NCBI GenBank assembly: GCA_902564695.1 | Contig: CACFCB010000009.1 | Location: 1 to 42,921, forward strand | Direction: 5' to 3' | Source: an uncultured Prochlorococcus sp. | GTDB taxonomy: Bacteria > Cyanobacteriota > Cyanobacteriia > PCC-6307 > Cyanobiaceae | DNA length: 42,921 nucleotides | In this document: piece by piece, positions 1-10,515 of the stretch | Layout of the letters: each line of letters starts with the position of its first letter | Numbering within the stretch: the stretch's first letter is position 1 | The notes under the pieces: model-generated | What the model was told of the DNA's origin: nothing | The model's input: only the letters and a program-made list of their open reading frames with translations | Databases searched by the model: none | Position numbers and translations under genes: made by a program

Positions 1-34
1 TAAGCCAACCCAAAAATTATTAAATTCTTTATTG

Positions 35-40
35 AAGGAG
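35..40 (+). promoter_or_regulatory. Shine-Dalgarno AAGGAG that decides the start at 50
   Basis: AAGGAG sits 9 bases before GTG at 50. It lies inside the coding region if the TTG at 32 is used, so it argues for the downstream start. Most other genes in this window lack such a clear site. Confidence 0.6.
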
Positions 41-49
41 TTTTTTGTT

Positions 50-1606
50 GTGATTAAAAGCTATTGGCAGGCTAAAAAAAGTTTTTTTGCTTGTAGTTGC
101 CTTGCTTTGATTGGCTTGCAACATGCAAATCAACAATACTTATCAAATCAAATCAAAGTTGAGTTTTTCCCTACCCATCATGCTCCTCCCAAAACAATTG
201 CATTAAGCACTGAAAAAAATGTCCTCCTTGTTGGGATTAAACCTTACTTAGGCCAAGAAATTATTAATAACAAAGATTCACCTCCACTTCGGCTGATAAG
301 CAATGGTGAGAATTTAATTTTAAAGGATGCCAGTGGTGTGATCAGAAAGGCTAAAGAAATCAATATTGGTTGGCAAGCAAAACAATTAACCACTTCCCGA
401 GTCTATGTTCGTCAAGTAATTGGGCCATTGGCTAGTTTCGAATCTGCTGAAAAAGTAGTCAATGATTTAAAAGAGAAAGGTATCAAATCCCTTATTGCAC
501 ACCCACTTGATTGGGAGGTTTGGGTCTCGGGTCAAGTAAAAATCCCTCCATCAATAAAGTCGACTTATAAAAAAATCAAAGTTTCTAAATCTGTTGTTCC
601 TTTTTTAGAAGGAAATAATGGAAAGATAATCCTTCAAGGGCCTATTTCCCTCCATGCTCCTGACGGTTTGCTTTGGGAAAATGGCATTTATAACGGACCT
701 TTTTCTATTCAGTTAAATGCCTATGGAAGTTGGACATTGGTTGAACATGTCCCTATTGAGAAATATTTGAATGGAGTTGTACCTTATGAGATAGGTTCTG
801 ATTCTCCTGAGGCTGCTTTGGCAGCCCAAGCAGTCTTAGCAAGAACATGGGCTTTTGCTAATAGTCATCGATTCCAAGTTGATGGGTACAACCTTTGCAA
901 CGATACTCAATGTCAGGTTTATAAAGATCCATCAAAAGCTAATTACAAAATTAAAACAGCCATTAAAAAAACCGCTGGAATAATTCTTACTTGGGATCAA
1001 AAACCAATCAAGGCTGTATATCATGCCAACAATGGTGGAGTTATGGCTTCGGTTAATGAGTCATGGTCAACAAGTTCAGTACCTTATTTACAAGCGCGTT
1101 TAGATGGACCTTTGCAATGGTCTCGTGGAGTGCAATTACCATTATCTAATGAAAATTTTTTAAAATCTTTTTTATTGTCTGATTTAGAGGCTTATGGTTC
1201 TTCGCATCGATTATTCAGATGGAATAGGACTCTTGAATCTTCTCAAATCGCTAAAAGTTTAAAGTTAGCTAAAGCCTCTTCAAGTTCTTTTTATCCAAAA
1301 ACAATTAAAGTTGTAAGTAGAGGTTCAAGTGGGAGAGTCACTTCTTTGAAAATAGTGGGAAAAACTGGCTCCGAGATTTTTCTCAAACGTGATGGCATTC
1401 GGCGTATTTTTAGACAATTACCAAGCACCTTATTTCTTGTTAACGAAATTAAAGAAAATAAATGGCTTTTTTCAGGTGGAGGTTTTGGCCATGGATCAGG
1501 AATGTCGCAGTCTGGGGCTATAGAGTTAGCAAAAAATGGATGGACTACTAAACAAATTCTGTCTCATTATTATCCAAAAACAAAATATGGATTTTTGTCT
1601 GAGTGA
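50..1606 (+). CDS. SpoIID/LytB-domain protein (putative peptidoglycan-acting amidase enhancer or lytic protein)
   Basis: The protein has a hydrophobic N-terminal stretch like a signal peptide or anchor. The C-terminal half carries the SpoIID/LytB domain, seen as VPIEKYLNGVVPYEIG, the AALAAQAVLARTWA helix, a paired-cysteine segment (CNDTQCQVY), a HANNGGV segment and the terminal GGGFGHGSGMSQSGA motif. Members of this family cleave or help cleave peptidoglycan glycan strands denuded of peptides (SpoIID) or stimulate amidases (LytB). In cyanobacteria the role is not settled, and an envelope location is inferred. A TTG at 32 is in frame and would give 524 residues. The GTG at 50 is preferred because AAGGAG at 35-40 lies 9 bases upstream, which gives 518 residues. 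The next gene begins 42 bases downstream on the same strand. Confidence 0.85.
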   Translation: MIKSYWQAKKSFFACSCLALIGLQHANQQYLSNQIKVEFFPTHHAPPKTIALSTEKNVLLVGIKPYLGQEIINNKDSPPLRLISNGENLILKDASGVIRKAKEINIGWQAKQLTTSRVYVRQVIGPLASFESAEKVVNDLKEKGIKSLIAHPLDWEVWVSGQVKIPPSIKSTYKKIKVSKSVVPFLEGNNGKIILQGPISLHAPDGLLWENGIYNGPFSIQLNAYGSWTLVEHVPIEKYLNGVVPYEIGSDSPEAALAAQAVLARTWAFANSHRFQVDGYNLCNDTQCQVYKDPSKANYKIKTAIKKTAGIILTWDQKPIKAVYHANNGGVMASVNESWSTSSVPYLQARLDGPLQWSRGVQLPLSNENFLKSFLLSDLEAYGSSHRLFRWNRTLESSQIAKSLKLAKASSSSFYPKTIKVVSRGSSGRVTSLKIVGKTGSEIFLKRDGIRRIFRQLPSTLFLVNEIKENKWLFSGGGFGHGSGMSQSGAIELAKNGWTTKQILSHYYPKTKYGFLSE

Positions 1607-1648
1607 TGACAGCCACTTAGAGTCATTAGTTGATAAAAGGATTACTCC

Positions 1649-2965
1649 ATGGCTTTAGCCAAAATTAGTGGAGAAAACCGTCGCAGTAAGTCAATATTGT
1701 TTTTGATTTGCTGTGTTTTGGCAGGTATCTTTCCTCATTTGATTGACCCCACAAAGAATTTAATTCCTTCGATTACTTTGGCTTTTTTCTTGGGAGGTTA
1801 TGGATTAAGAGTTGTCCTAAGAGATCGGCGAGAAAATTATCAATTACAAAATGAAGAAATATCTAAGGAAAAAGAGTTTTTAGAGACTCTTCCAAAAGTT
1901 GATGTTTTGGTTGCTGCAAGAGATGAAGAAAATGTTATCGAAAGATTAGTTGCTAGACTTGTATCAATTGAATATCCAGAGGATAAACTATCTATTTGGA
2001 TAATTGATGATGGAAGTTTAGATAATACTCCTAAATTATTAAAAGAATTAAGTCAAAATTTTAATAATCTAAATGTTTTAAGTCGTTCAAGAATGAGTGG
2101 GGGTGGTAAATCTGGTGCTCTTAACTCTGTATTGGCGAAAACTGATGGAGAATGGCTATTTATTCTTGATGCGGATGCTCAATTACAAAGCAATGTGTTA
2201 CTTCGAGCAATAAAACTTGCTATCAAAGGTGGATGGTCTGCTGTGCAATTAAGAAAAGCAGTAGTCAATTGTGAGTTTAATCAACTTGCTGCTTTCCAGG
2301 CAATGGAAATGGCAATGGACGCTGTTATTCAAAGGGGTAGACTTTCTAGTGGAGGTGTTGCTGAGTTACGAGGTAATGGTCAATTAGTTAATAGAAAAAT
2401 ATTAGAATCATGTGGTGGATTTAATGAAAAGACTATTACAGATGATCTGGATTTAAGCTTTCGTTTTTTATTAACTAGAGCACCCATAGTAATAATGTGG
2501 GATCCACCAGTGCAAGAAGAAGCAGTAGAGTCAATTTCTGCTCTTTTTAGACAGAGAGAAAGATGGGCAGAGGGAGGACTTCAAAGATTTTTTGATTATT
2601 GGCCTTTATTGATTTCTAAACGGCTAACAAACTTAAAAAAATTAGATTTAGCTTGTTTTTTCTTATTACAGTATGTGTTACCTGTTGTATCATGCATTGA
2701 TTTTATTTTATCAATTATTTTATCAAGAATGCCATTATATTGGCCCTTATCTTTAGTCGCATTGAGTATATCTTCATTAGCTTTTTGGAAAGGTTGTGGT
2801 AAAAATAGTGAAGGTCCAAAGTTGCCATCCCCTAATGTAATTAATATATTAGGAGCAACTATTTATCTTGCACATTGGTTTATTATTATACCTCTTGTGG
2901 TACTTAAGATGTCACTATACAGTAAGAAGTTAGTTTGGGCAAAAACTAACCATGTTGGCTTGTGA
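1649..2965 (+). CDS. Membrane GT2 family glycosyltransferase (cellulose-synthase-like fold)
   Basis: This processive-type family 2 glycosyltransferase has 438 residues. Two hydrophobic segments near residues 15-32 and 38-56 precede the GT-A catalytic domain. That domain shows VDVLVAARDEENVI (about 84), IIDDGS (118-123), the metal/nucleotide-binding DAD (174-176), TDDLDL (about 262) and the QRERWAEGG motif (about 302), which matches the QxxRW acceptor-site motif. More hydrophobic segments follow at about 330-360, 365-375 and 400-425. The family transfers sugars from nucleotide sugars at the cytoplasmic membrane to polysaccharide or lipid acceptors. The specific substrate cannot be read from the sequence. 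AAAAGGA at 1635-1641 provides a ribosome binding site 7 bases before ATG. It probably shares a transcript with the SpoIID-like gene and ends 13 bases from the converging dnaX. Confidence 0.88.
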   Translation: MALAKISGENRRSKSILFLICCVLAGIFPHLIDPTKNLIPSITLAFFLGGYGLRVVLRDRRENYQLQNEEISKEKEFLETLPKVDVLVAARDEENVIERLVARLVSIEYPEDKLSIWIIDDGSLDNTPKLLKELSQNFNNLNVLSRSRMSGGGKSGALNSVLAKTDGEWLFILDADAQLQSNVLLRAIKLAIKGGWSAVQLRKAVVNCEFNQLAAFQAMEMAMDAVIQRGRLSSGGVAELRGNGQLVNRKILESCGGFNEKTITDDLDLSFRFLLTRAPIVIMWDPPVQEEAVESISALFRQRERWAEGGLQRFFDYWPLLISKRLTNLKKLDLACFFLLQYVLPVVSCIDFILSIILSRMPLYWPLSLVALSISSLAFWKGCGKNSEGPKLPSPNVINILGATIYLAHWFIIIPLVVLKMSLYSKKLVWAKTNHVGL

Positions 2966-2978
2966 TTCTGCTTTAGCT

Positions 2979-4661
2979 TTATTCAAGATTTATAATCTCA
3001 CCATTAAAGAAATCTGCAAACTGTTTTGCTTGATTATCAATTGTATGAATGTCTAAATTATTTTTTAGTTGTTTTTCTTTTGTTTGATTTAAATTACTTT
3101 TATTTTCCTCAATATTATTTTTAACTTCAACTATACTTTTTTTTGTTTCATCAAAGATCTCCTTTTCTTTTTTAATAGATAATTTATCTTTTTCTTGTAT
3201 TAAAAAGATTTTTATTGCAGATCCAGTTGTTTTATAAAATGCATCTTCAATTAATTTTTTGCGACTCTGAATCATATTTATCCATTTCTCGGAGATAGAT
3301 ATTTCTGCAGAATCTGAACTTAGATTTATTAACTTAGCCTGCTGAGATAGTAACATTTTTGTAGAGGGTAGCTCTAACATCGCGATAACTTTTTGCCATA
3401 TATTATCTAAATTATTATCTTGGATAGTCACATTCTTCACTTCGTCTATTTCTCTTTCTTTTTGATTATTAGGCTCTTCGTTTCTCTTTTCATTTGGTTT
3501 ATCAATATTATTTGCATTTCTTTTTTCTATTATTGGTTGATTTGTCATTTTTCTTGCGATTGAACTTTCTTTGGAAAGCATTCCAAGTAAATGAATCTCT
3601 AGCCATAATTTTGGTTGGTGACTATTTCTTATATAATTTTCAGATCCTCTTAATTTTGATTGTAGTTCTAGTATTTGATCAAGTTCAATTGAATTAGATA
3701 ATTTGTTTAAGGCTAGACTATTTTCTTGAGATATATTATATAAATTTGTCTGATCATTTGCAACTTTCATCACAACTAAATCCCTTAATATAGATGCTAA
3801 ACCTTGCAGGATTGCAATAGGTTCTTTGCCTTTATTGATGAGATCACTACATGTATTTAAAATTGAATTTGGATCTTTATTTATTAATGAGTTCGCTAAT
3901 TTTATTAACTCTTCTTCTGGGATAGCTCCTATTAAATTAATAATAGTTGCTTGAGTGATGGGCGAGGGAAGTAGGCTTGCTTGGTCAAGCAAACTTTCTG
4001 CATCACGGAGACCTCCTTGAGAATGCTTTGCAATTAATGCTATCGCTTCTTTATTAATGTCTATTGTTTCTTTGATTGCAATATTGCTTAAATGATTTTT
4101 CAAATCATGCAGTCCTATTCGGCGAAAATCAAATCGCATACATCTGCTTAAAATTGTTGGTAAAACACGTTGAGGGTCTGTTGTCGCAAGTATAAATACA
4201 ACTTGAGGTGGTGGTTCTTCTAATGTTTTCAGCAGTGCGTTAAAAGCTGCTGTTGAAAGCATATGGCATTCGTCAATGACATAAACTTTCCATCGAGCTT
4301 TGGCTGGAGCAAATCTAGATCTTTCTATTAATTCACGAATATTTTCAACACCCGTGTTAGAGGCGGCATCAATTTCAATTACATCCAAAGCATTACCTGA
4401 GTTAATACCTTTACAGAGATCACATTCACCGCAGGGTTCTGTTGTAGCTTTTGTACTCTTTAAACAATTTAGAGATTTTGCAAAAATTCTTGCGCTCGAG
4501 GTTTTACCTGTTCCTCTTGGACCGGAAAATATATAAGCAGGAGAAATACGATTACTTATTAACGCTTGCTTTAGTGTCGCGGTAATCGGACTTTGACCAA
4601 TAAGTTCATCAAATCTTGTAGGCCGATATTTATGATGCAGAGGCTCATAAGCTTTTATCAT
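2979..4661 (-). CDS. dnaX: DNA polymerase III subunit gamma/tau (clamp loader)
   Basis: DnaX is the ATPase of the clamp loader that puts the beta sliding clamp on primed DNA. Visible motifs are the Walker A GPRGTGKT (residues 47-54), a zinc module with Cys66, Cys77, Cys80 and Cys83, the Walker B segment VIDECHML, a sensor-1 region ATTDPQRVLPTILSRC, and the conserved GGLRDAESLLDQ of domain II. The C-terminal third is rich in Lys, Glu and Asn and low in complexity, as is usual for the tau tail. At 560 residues it is a normal length for a cyanobacterium without an intein. It lies 107 bases downstream of clpX on the same strand. HolA, another subunit of the same loader, is encoded at 18305-19318. 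Confidence 0.96.
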   Translation of the reverse strand: MIKAYEPLHHKYRPTRFDELIGQSPITATLKQALISNRISPAYIFSGPRGTGKTSSARIFAKSLNCLKSTKATTEPCGECDLCKGINSGNALDVIEIDAASNTGVENIRELIERSRFAPAKARWKVYVIDECHMLSTAAFNALLKTLEEPPPQVVFILATTDPQRVLPTILSRCMRFDFRRIGLHDLKNHLSNIAIKETIDINKEAIALIAKHSQGGLRDAESLLDQASLLPSPITQATIINLIGAIPEEELIKLANSLINKDPNSILNTCSDLINKGKEPIAILQGLASILRDLVVMKVANDQTNLYNISQENSLALNKLSNSIELDQILELQSKLRGSENYIRNSHQPKLWLEIHLLGMLSKESSIARKMTNQPIIEKRNANNIDKPNEKRNEEPNNQKEREIDEVKNVTIQDNNLDNIWQKVIAMLELPSTKMLLSQQAKLINLSSDSAEISISEKWINMIQSRKKLIEDAFYKTTGSAIKIFLIQEKDKLSIKKEKEIFDETKKSIVEVKNNIEENKSNLNQTKEKQLKNNLDIHTIDNQAKQFADFFNGEIINLE

Positions 4662-4768
4662 TTTAAGTAAAAAGAATTTATGGATTTAATATTGATTAAC
4701 TTGTTTTGATTATATACTTAAGCTAATTTTTTTTTAAAGAAAAAGGATTTAAATAAATCAAAACTAAC

Positions 4769-6127
4769 TTAGGCTGATTCTTTAACAATTCTTTTGTCAT
4801 TTGAAAGAAGTGGAACAATTTTTCCACCTGTTATTTCATCAACCATTTTTTTTGTTACTTTGAAATTTTTGATCTTTGATTGAGATGGAAGACTATACAT
4901 TAGATCTAACATAATTTCTTCAACAATTCCTCGGAGAGCTCTTGCTCCTGTCTTTCTTCTATAGGCTTCCTGTGCAATTGCCTCAACAGCACTTTCTTCA
5001 AAGGAAAGTTCTACATCATCCATACTTAATAAAGTTCTAAATTGTTTTACTAATGCATCTCTGGGTTCGGTGAGAATAGATTCAAGTGCTTTGGCATTTA
5101 ATGGTTCTAAAATTGCACTTACTGGCATCCTTCCAATAAATTCTGGAATTAGACCATATTTCACAAGATCGTCAGGCTCTAAGTCATTAATTAAGTTTGC
5201 TCCTTTACGATCTCTATTGGATTTTGTTCTAGTTCTATTTTCATTTGGTATGAAACCAATTGAATTTTTTCCAAGTCTTTTTTGAACTACCTCGTCTAAA
5301 CCAACAAATGCACCCCCACAAATGAAAAGTATTTGGCTGGTATCAATTTGAATAGAATCGTGGTAAGGATGCTTTCTGCCTCCCTGTGGGGGGACATTAG
5401 CAACAGTTCCCTCAAGCATTTTTAATAGAGCTTGCTGAACGCCTTCTCCTGAAACATCTCTAGTAATAGATGGGTTTTCACTTTTACGAGCAATTTTGTC
5501 AATTTCATCAATGTAAATAATTCCTCTTTGTGCTAAATCCACATCCATATCCGCTTTTTGTAGAAGACGTAAGAGAATGTTTTCTACATCTTCACCTACA
5601 TAGCCAGCTTCAGTGAGAGTGGTTGCATCAGCAACAGCGAAAGGAACATCAAGCATTTCAGCCAATGTCTGTGCTAGCAAAGTTTTTCCGCATCCAGTTG
5701 GACCTATCAACAAAATATTCGACTTTTGTAATTTTGTAGCTGTTAAATCAGTTTCACCAGCCCCATCACCTTTCCAAGCGAGTCTCTTGTAGTGGTTGTA
5801 GACAGCTACAGATAGGATTTTTTTCGCTGCTTCTTGCCCAACTACTTGATCATCTAAAAATTTTTTAATTTCAATTGGCTTTGGTATCGAAGCCAAAGTG
5901 GGTGCAGGTTTGGGTGTATTGGAAGAGGCGGTTTTGGCTTTACGGCTTTGATCATCGCCATTTCTGTTATGAGTCGGGTTATCTATTAATTCTTCATCTA
6001 AAATTTCATTGCATAAGTCGATACATTCATCGCATATGTATACTCCTGGACCAGCAATGAGTTTCCTCACTTGATCTTGGGCTTTGCCACAAAAGGAGCA
6101 TTTAAGATGGGCCTCAAATTTTGCCAT
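4769..6127 (-). CDS. clpX: ATP-dependent Clp protease ATP-binding subunit ClpX
   Basis: ClpX is an AAA+ unfoldase that feeds tagged proteins to ClpP. The N-terminal zinc-binding domain has Cys10, Cys13, Cys32 and Cys35. The AAA module has the Walker A GPTGCGKT (142-149) and the Walker [11 protein letters not shown], plus a pore-loop-like AGYVGED and the sensor-2 segment RKTGARALR. The loop KNSIGFIP carries the IGF tripeptide that docks onto ClpP in this family. The residues 45-80 linker between the zinc domain and the AAA module is polar and Pro/Ser-rich. The 452-residue length is close to the usual 420-450. It follows clpP on the same strand after about 100 bases, so ClpX and ClpP are probably made together. 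Confidence 0.97.
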   Translation of the reverse strand: MAKFEAHLKCSFCGKAQDQVRKLIAGPGVYICDECIDLCNEILDEELIDNPTHNRNGDDQSRKAKTASSNTPKPAPTLASIPKPIEIKKFLDDQVVGQEAAKKILSVAVYNHYKRLAWKGDGAGETDLTATKLQKSNILLIGPTGCGKTLLAQTLAEMLDVPFAVADATTLTEAGYVGEDVENILLRLLQKADMDVDLAQRGIIYIDEIDKIARKSENPSITRDVSGEGVQQALLKMLEGTVANVPPQGGRKHPYHDSIQIDTSQILFICGGAFVGLDEVVQKRLGKNSIGFIPNENRTRTKSNRDRKGANLINDLEPDDLVKYGLIPEFIGRMPVSAILEPLNAKALESILTEPRDALVKQFRTLLSMDDVELSFEESAVEAIAQEAYRRKTGARALRGIVEEIMLDLMYSLPSQSKIKNFKVTKKMVDEITGGKIVPLLSNDKRIVKESA

Positions 6128-6231
6128 CGAGCTCTAAAAAAAACAGCTTTAATAGACCGATAATGAATTTTATTCAGTCTCACTTAATAGGATCATTGAG
6201 GATTAGTGCCTTGTCAGCTTTCCTTAATGAT

Positions 6232-6888
6232 TCATATGGAGTTGAGATTTGAAACTACTTTGTCGATCAGGCCATATTCAACCGCTTCTTGAGGAGAAAG
6301 AAAGTGGTCGCGATCAGTGTCTTCTGAAATCTTGTCAATATTTTGACCGGTATGCTCAGCCAGCAGTGAGTTGAGAGTTTCTTTTAAATAAAGAATTTCT
6401 TTGGCTTGGATTTCGATTTCTACAGCTTGGCCCTGGGCTCCACCAAGAGGTTGATGAATCATTATCCTGGAATTTGGTAAAGCAAGTCGTTTCCCTTTTG
6501 ATCCTCCAGACAGTAAAAAAGCTCCCATGCTTGCAGCAAGTCCATAACAAATTGTTATGACATCAGGACTGACTTGTTGCATGGTGTCATAAATTGCGAG
6601 ACCGGCAGTAACGGAACCTCCTGGTGAGTTTATGTATAGTTGAATATCTTTTTCTGGATCATCAGCCTCTAGAAAAAGCATTTGAGCTACCAGTGCATCT
6701 GCAACTTGATCATTAACATCAGTACCAAGGAAGATGATTCTTTCACGAAGTAATCGTGAATATATGTCAAAGGCACGATCCCCTTGGCCTGATTGTTCAA
6801 TAACAGTAGGCAGTACTCCTGGACCAGAAAATAGGCAAGAGTTATTCCAAAAACTATTTACAGGATGATTTCTGCTTGCTTCTAGCAC
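6232..6888 (-). CDS. clpP: ATP-dependent Clp protease proteolytic subunit ClpP
   Basis: The catalytic triad can be placed as Ser120 (in LAASMGAF), His145 (in RIMIHQP) and Asp194 (in DRDHFLSP). The spacing (25 and 49) matches the Escherichia coli triad. The segment ERIIFLG and the [11 protein letters not shown] oxyanion region are typical. The protein assembles into double heptamers that degrade substrates unfolded by ClpX or ClpC. About 25 residues precede the usual ClpP core and may be a propeptide or extension. Cyanobacteria encode several ClpP paralogs; all catalytic residues are present here, so this is an active ClpP and not the ClpR type. It lies 46 bases downstream of tig and upstream of clpX. 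Confidence 0.97.
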   Translation of the reverse strand: MLEASRNHPVNSFWNNSCLFSGPGVLPTVIEQSGQGDRAFDIYSRLLRERIIFLGTDVNDQVADALVAQMLFLEADDPEKDIQLYINSPGGSVTAGLAIYDTMQQVSPDVITICYGLAASMGAFLLSGGSKGKRLALPNSRIMIHQPLGGAQGQAVEIEIQAKEILYLKETLNSLLAEHTGQNIDKISEDTDRDHFLSPQEAVEYGLIDKVVSNLNSI

Positions 6889-6934
6889 CTTTATAAAGTT
6901 TATAGAACTAACTTTTTTAATCTATGTGTAGAAA

Positions 6935-8353
6935 CTAAGATTTGGGGGTTTTAGTACTTTTCTTTTCTTTATTTGTTTTTAAAGTTTTCTTTTTTAAATC
7001 TATCTCGTTCTTTTGGTTGCTAATTTTTTTTGGAGCTTTTTCTACAACTGTATTGTTCTCTTCAAGCCAAACAAATAATTTCTCTTGCAATAATTCATCA
7101 GTAATAGCCTCTTTTAGGCGATCAGCGTCGATATTCTTTTCGTTTGAAAGCTTTATATCAGCTTCTACTTCTTTAAGTTTGGAATTGATTTCATTTTCTG
7201 AAACTTCTATTTTTTCTGATTTAGCCAAAGTATTTAACGCCAGTTTTTGACGAAGCTTTTTCTCTGCTTCTCCTTTTGAAGACTCCATTAGTGATTTCAC
7301 AAGCTCTGGAGTGAACATTGATTTAACATCAATACCTTGTTGCGCAAACGTCTGAGCTGTTTGTTCAACTATTACGCGTACTTCTTGATCAATAAGACTT
7401 TTTGGTAGCTCAACTTCAAGTTCTTTCACTAAAGCTTCCAGCAGTGAGTCTTGGCGATTTTTCTCTTGCTTTTTATCATTATCTTCTTTAAGTCGTTTTT
7501 CAAGATCTGAGCGAAGATCGGCCAAACTTTCTTTATCACTTGCTTGTTTTGCGAACTCATCATTAAGTTCAGGTAATTCTTTTATTTTCAAATCTTCCAG
7601 AGTTACTTTGAATTCAGCTTTTCTTCCTTTTGCATCTTCCTGATGATAATCCTTGGGAAATTCGCATTGTAAAGTTTTTTCATCGTTTATATTCATTCCA
7701 ATTACTCCTTCAATAAATCCTGGAATCATTCGACCTTCTTCAAGTTCTATTTCGACTGAATCTGCACTTCCACCTTCAATTTGACTTCCATCATCTGAGA
7801 AACTGCCTTTAAAGGTTAATAGAGCAAAATCACCTTTTTGGGCTGCTCGATCGCTAACTGGAATTTTAGTTGCAAGTTGAGAGCGAGATTGCTCAATTAG
7901 TTCATCTACTTTCTTTTTGTCAAAGATTAAAGTCTCGACTTCAGCTGTTAAACCAGAAGATTTTTTTAAAGTTGGAGTAGGAGCTATGTCAGTTTCAAGT
8001 TTTAATGTAAGAATTTTTTCAGGGTTGAAATTGTCCAAGATACTTTCAAATCCATCTTCTAGTTCAGGCTCACACAAAGGCTCAATCCCTTCTTGATCTA
8101 ATGTTTCTGTCCATACTTTTTGTAGGAGTGATTCAAGTGCCGAAGCTTGTATCCTTTTGACTCCAAGTTGCTGAATTATTACTGCTTTGGGTACTTTACC
8201 TTTACGAAAACCTGGGATTGAGATGGATTTGCTTAGCTTGCTTAAAGCTTCATCGTAACTCTTTTTGCAACGGTCTGAAGGGACCTCTACCTCTACAGCA
8301 ATTCTGCTATTAGGCTTTGAACTGGTTTTTACTTTTAATTTTGCAGCACTCAT
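6935..8353 (-). CDS. tig: Trigger factor (ribosome-associated chaperone/prolyl isomerase)
   Basis: The N-terminal ribosome-binding domain is recognised by the signature GFRKGKVPKAVI at about residues 48-59. It is followed by an FKBP-type PPIase domain (GDFALLTFKGSF, then GRMIPGFIEGVIGM, about 173-260). A long charged helical C-terminal chaperone domain and a lysine-rich tail of about 35 residues complete the protein. At 472 residues it is slightly longer than the E. coli protein. It is the first gene of the leftward tig-clpP-clpX-dnaX block. It is divergent from asd across about 150 bases, which must hold both promoters. Confidence 0.95.
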   Translation of the reverse strand: MSAAKLKVKTSSKPNSRIAVEVEVPSDRCKKSYDEALSKLSKSISIPGFRKGKVPKAVIIQQLGVKRIQASALESLLQKVWTETLDQEGIEPLCEPELEDGFESILDNFNPEKILTLKLETDIAPTPTLKKSSGLTAEVETLIFDKKKVDELIEQSRSQLATKIPVSDRAAQKGDFALLTFKGSFSDDGSQIEGGSADSVEIELEEGRMIPGFIEGVIGMNINDEKTLQCEFPKDYHQEDAKGRKAEFKVTLEDLKIKELPELNDEFAKQASDKESLADLRSDLEKRLKEDNDKKQEKNRQDSLLEALVKELEVELPKSLIDQEVRVIVEQTAQTFAQQGIDVKSMFTPELVKSLMESSKGEAEKKLRQKLALNTLAKSEKIEVSENEINSKLKEVEADIKLSNEKNIDADRLKEAITDELLQEKLFVWLEENNTVVEKAPKKISNQKNEIDLKKKTLKTNKEKKSTKTPKS

Positions 8354-8505
8354 TAAAAGGAATTCTCAAATTTGGTTAGCGTAAGAAAGCGATATTTCAC
8401 TTCCAAAGCTATTGTGGCCTAAAAAGCATCGAAAAATTTGTTATTTGTTGATTTTTCCAATAAGAAAAAATTTTTTGTTAATCCTGTAAATTCTCTTTAT
8501 CAAGT

Positions 8506-9540
8506 TTGAACTCACAATTTCTTCTACCAGACAAACCTCTTTCAGTAGCGATCCTTGGATCGAGCGGCGCCGTAGGGAAAGAATTAATGGCTTTGCTCGA
8601 AGAGAGATCTTTCCCGATTAATAAATTAACTTTATTAGCTTCTCATCGTTCAGCAGGTGAGATTCAAAATTTTTGTGGAACTCAGTTGAAAGTAGAAGAA
8701 ACAACTAAAGATAGTTTTAAAAATATAGATTTAATTTTAGCTTCAGCGGGGGGTTCGATATCTCGTAAGTGGAAAGATGCAATTAAACTTTCTGGAGCTT
8801 TGATGATTGACAACTCTAGTGCATTTCGAATGGAAGATGATGTTCCTTTGATTGTTCCTGAAGTCAATCCCGACGATGCATTTAAGCACCAAGGTTTAAT
8901 CGCTAACCCTAATTGCACAACAATTTTACTAGCCTTGGTACTTGCTCCTTTGAGTAAACATATTCCTATTAAGAGAATTGTTGTATCAACCTATCAATCA
9001 GCCAGTGGTGCAGGAGCAATGGCGATGGAAGAATTAAAAAATTTAAGTCAAGAAGTTTTGGATGGATTGAATCCAAGAAGTAAAGTTCTTCCTTATTCCT
9101 TGGCATTTAATCTCTTTTTACATAATTCACCTTTGCAATCAAATAACTACTGTGAGGAAGAAATGAAAATGGTTAATGAAACAAGAAAGATTCTTGGAGA
9201 TCCAGAGCTTTCTTTGACTGCAACATGTGTCAGAGTTCCAGTTTTAAGAGCTCATTCTGAAGCAGTAAATATTGAATTTACAAGGCCTTTCCCAGTGAAA
9301 GAAGCTTATGAGATCTTGGAATCCTCACCCGGAGTTGAGATACTTGAGGATTTGACAAAGAATCGTTTTCCCATGCCATTAGATGTAACAGGTAGGGATC
9401 CGATATCCGTGGGCCGTATAAGACAGGACATAAGTAACCCAAATGCTTTGGAATTATGGTTATGTGGAGATCAAATTCGCAAAGGTGCAGCCCTTAATGC
9501 TGTGCAAATCGCTGAACTTCTTTTACCAAAAAATTTATGA
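8506..9540 (+). CDS. asd: Aspartate-semialdehyde dehydrogenase
   Basis: This enzyme reduces aspartyl phosphate to aspartate semialdehyde with NADPH, the second step of the lysine, threonine, methionine and diaminopimelate pathways. The dinucleotide-binding loop is [13 protein letters not shown] (about 15-27). The catalytic cysteine is Cys137 in [10 protein letters not shown]. The basic/His segment [11 protein letters not shown] holds the active-site His. The start is TTG at 8506; no ATG lies close enough upstream to keep the glycine-rich loop, and no clear ribosome binding site is seen. Its stop overlaps the dapA start by 4 bases (ATGA), so the two are translationally coupled. Confidence 0.95.
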   Translation: MNSQFLLPDKPLSVAILGSSGAVGKELMALLEERSFPINKLTLLASHRSAGEIQNFCGTQLKVEETTKDSFKNIDLILASAGGSISRKWKDAIKLSGALMIDNSSAFRMEDDVPLIVPEVNPDDAFKHQGLIANPNCTTILLALVLAPLSKHIPIKRIVVSTYQSASGAGAMAMEELKNLSQEVLDGLNPRSKVLPYSLAFNLFLHNSPLQSNNYCEEEMKMVNETRKILGDPELSLTATCVRVPVLRAHSEAVNIEFTRPFPVKEAYEILESSPGVEILEDLTKNRFPMPLDVTGRDPISVGRIRQDISNPNALELWLCGDQIRKGAALNAVQIAELLLPKNL

Positions 9541-10445
9541 GTAAGTCAGCTTTATTATCTCCCGCTCCTTTCGGAAGGATGTTAACTGCCATGGTGACTC
9601 CTTTTGATAAAAATGGGCAAGTAGATTACGTTCTGGCTGCTGATTTGGCGAATTATTTAGTACACCAAGGTTCTGATGGCATTGTCGTATGCGGAACTAC
9701 AGGAGAATCACCAACTTTAACTTGGCAAGAACAACAAAAAATGCTGGAAACAGTGAGAAGTGCTTTAGGCTCTAGAGCTAAGGTTTTAGTTGGCACGGGA
9801 AGTAATTCTACGTCTGAGGCGATTGAAGCGACAAAGGAAGCAGCTAAAGCAGGCGCTGATGGTGCATTAGTTGTTGTTCCTTATTACAACAAACCACCGC
9901 AAGAAGGATTAGAAGTTCATTTTCGAGCTATTGCAAATGCAGCTCCAAAGTTACCTTTGATGCTATATAACATTCCGGGGAGGACAGGGTGTTCGATATC
10001 GCCTAGTATTGTAAGTAAGCTTATGGATTGCAGTAATGTAGTCAGTTTTAAAGCTGCAAGTGGAACAACAGAGGAAGTGACTCAATTAAGAAACTATTGT
10101 GGAGCAGATTTAGCTATTTATAGCGGCGATGATGCTTTACTTTTACCAATGCTTGCTGTAGGAGCAGTAGGTGTTGTAAGTGTGGCAAGCCATTTAGTTG
10201 GTCCTAATTTAAAAAAAATCATAGATAGTTTTTTAGAAGGTAAATATGCAGATGCACTTTATTTGCACGAGACTTTACAACCTCTTTTTAAATCCCTTTT
10301 TGCGACTACAAACCCTATTCCTATCAAAGCGGCACTTCAATTAATTGGTTGGTCTGTTGGACCTCCTCGAAGTCCTTTAGTCTCTTTAAACAGCGAAATG
10401 AAAGAAGAACTTTTGAAGATACTTTCTTCTATGCAGTTGATCTAA
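9537..10445 (+). CDS. dapA: 4-hydroxy-tetrahydrodipicolinate synthase
   Basis: DapA condenses pyruvate with aspartate semialdehyde, the product of the upstream asd gene, to begin the diaminopimelate/lysine branch. The Schiff-base lysine is Lys172 (VVSFKAAS), and the catalytic tyrosine is Tyr144 (LYNIPGRTG). The GTTGESPTL segment at 53-61 carries the conserved threonines. The glycine-rich [17 protein letters not shown] segment is also typical. The length of 302 residues is standard. The start overlaps the asd stop in an ATGA arrangement. Confidence 0.97.
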   Translation: MSKSALLSPAPFGRMLTAMVTPFDKNGQVDYVLAADLANYLVHQGSDGIVVCGTTGESPTLTWQEQQKMLETVRSALGSRAKVLVGTGSNSTSEAIEATKEAAKAGADGALVVVPYYNKPPQEGLEVHFRAIANAAPKLPLMLYNIPGRTGCSISPSIVSKLMDCSNVVSFKAASGTTEEVTQLRNYCGADLAIYSGDDALLLPMLAVGAVGVVSVASHLVGPNLKKIIDSFLEGKYADALYLHETLQPLFKSLFATTNPIPIKAALQLIGWSVGPPRSPLVSLNSEMKEELLKILSSMQLI

Positions 10446-10515
10446 TCGACTCCCACTGTTTTAAGTCGTTCTGACTTTCATTTAAGTAACAACCAAGTTT
10501 TTTACATACATTTCC

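Noticed and set aside
2979-4661. Possible programmed frameshift or intein in dnaX
   Set aside because: The frame is continuous, no intein motif is seen, and no strong A7-type slippery site with a stem was recognised near the gamma/tau junction.
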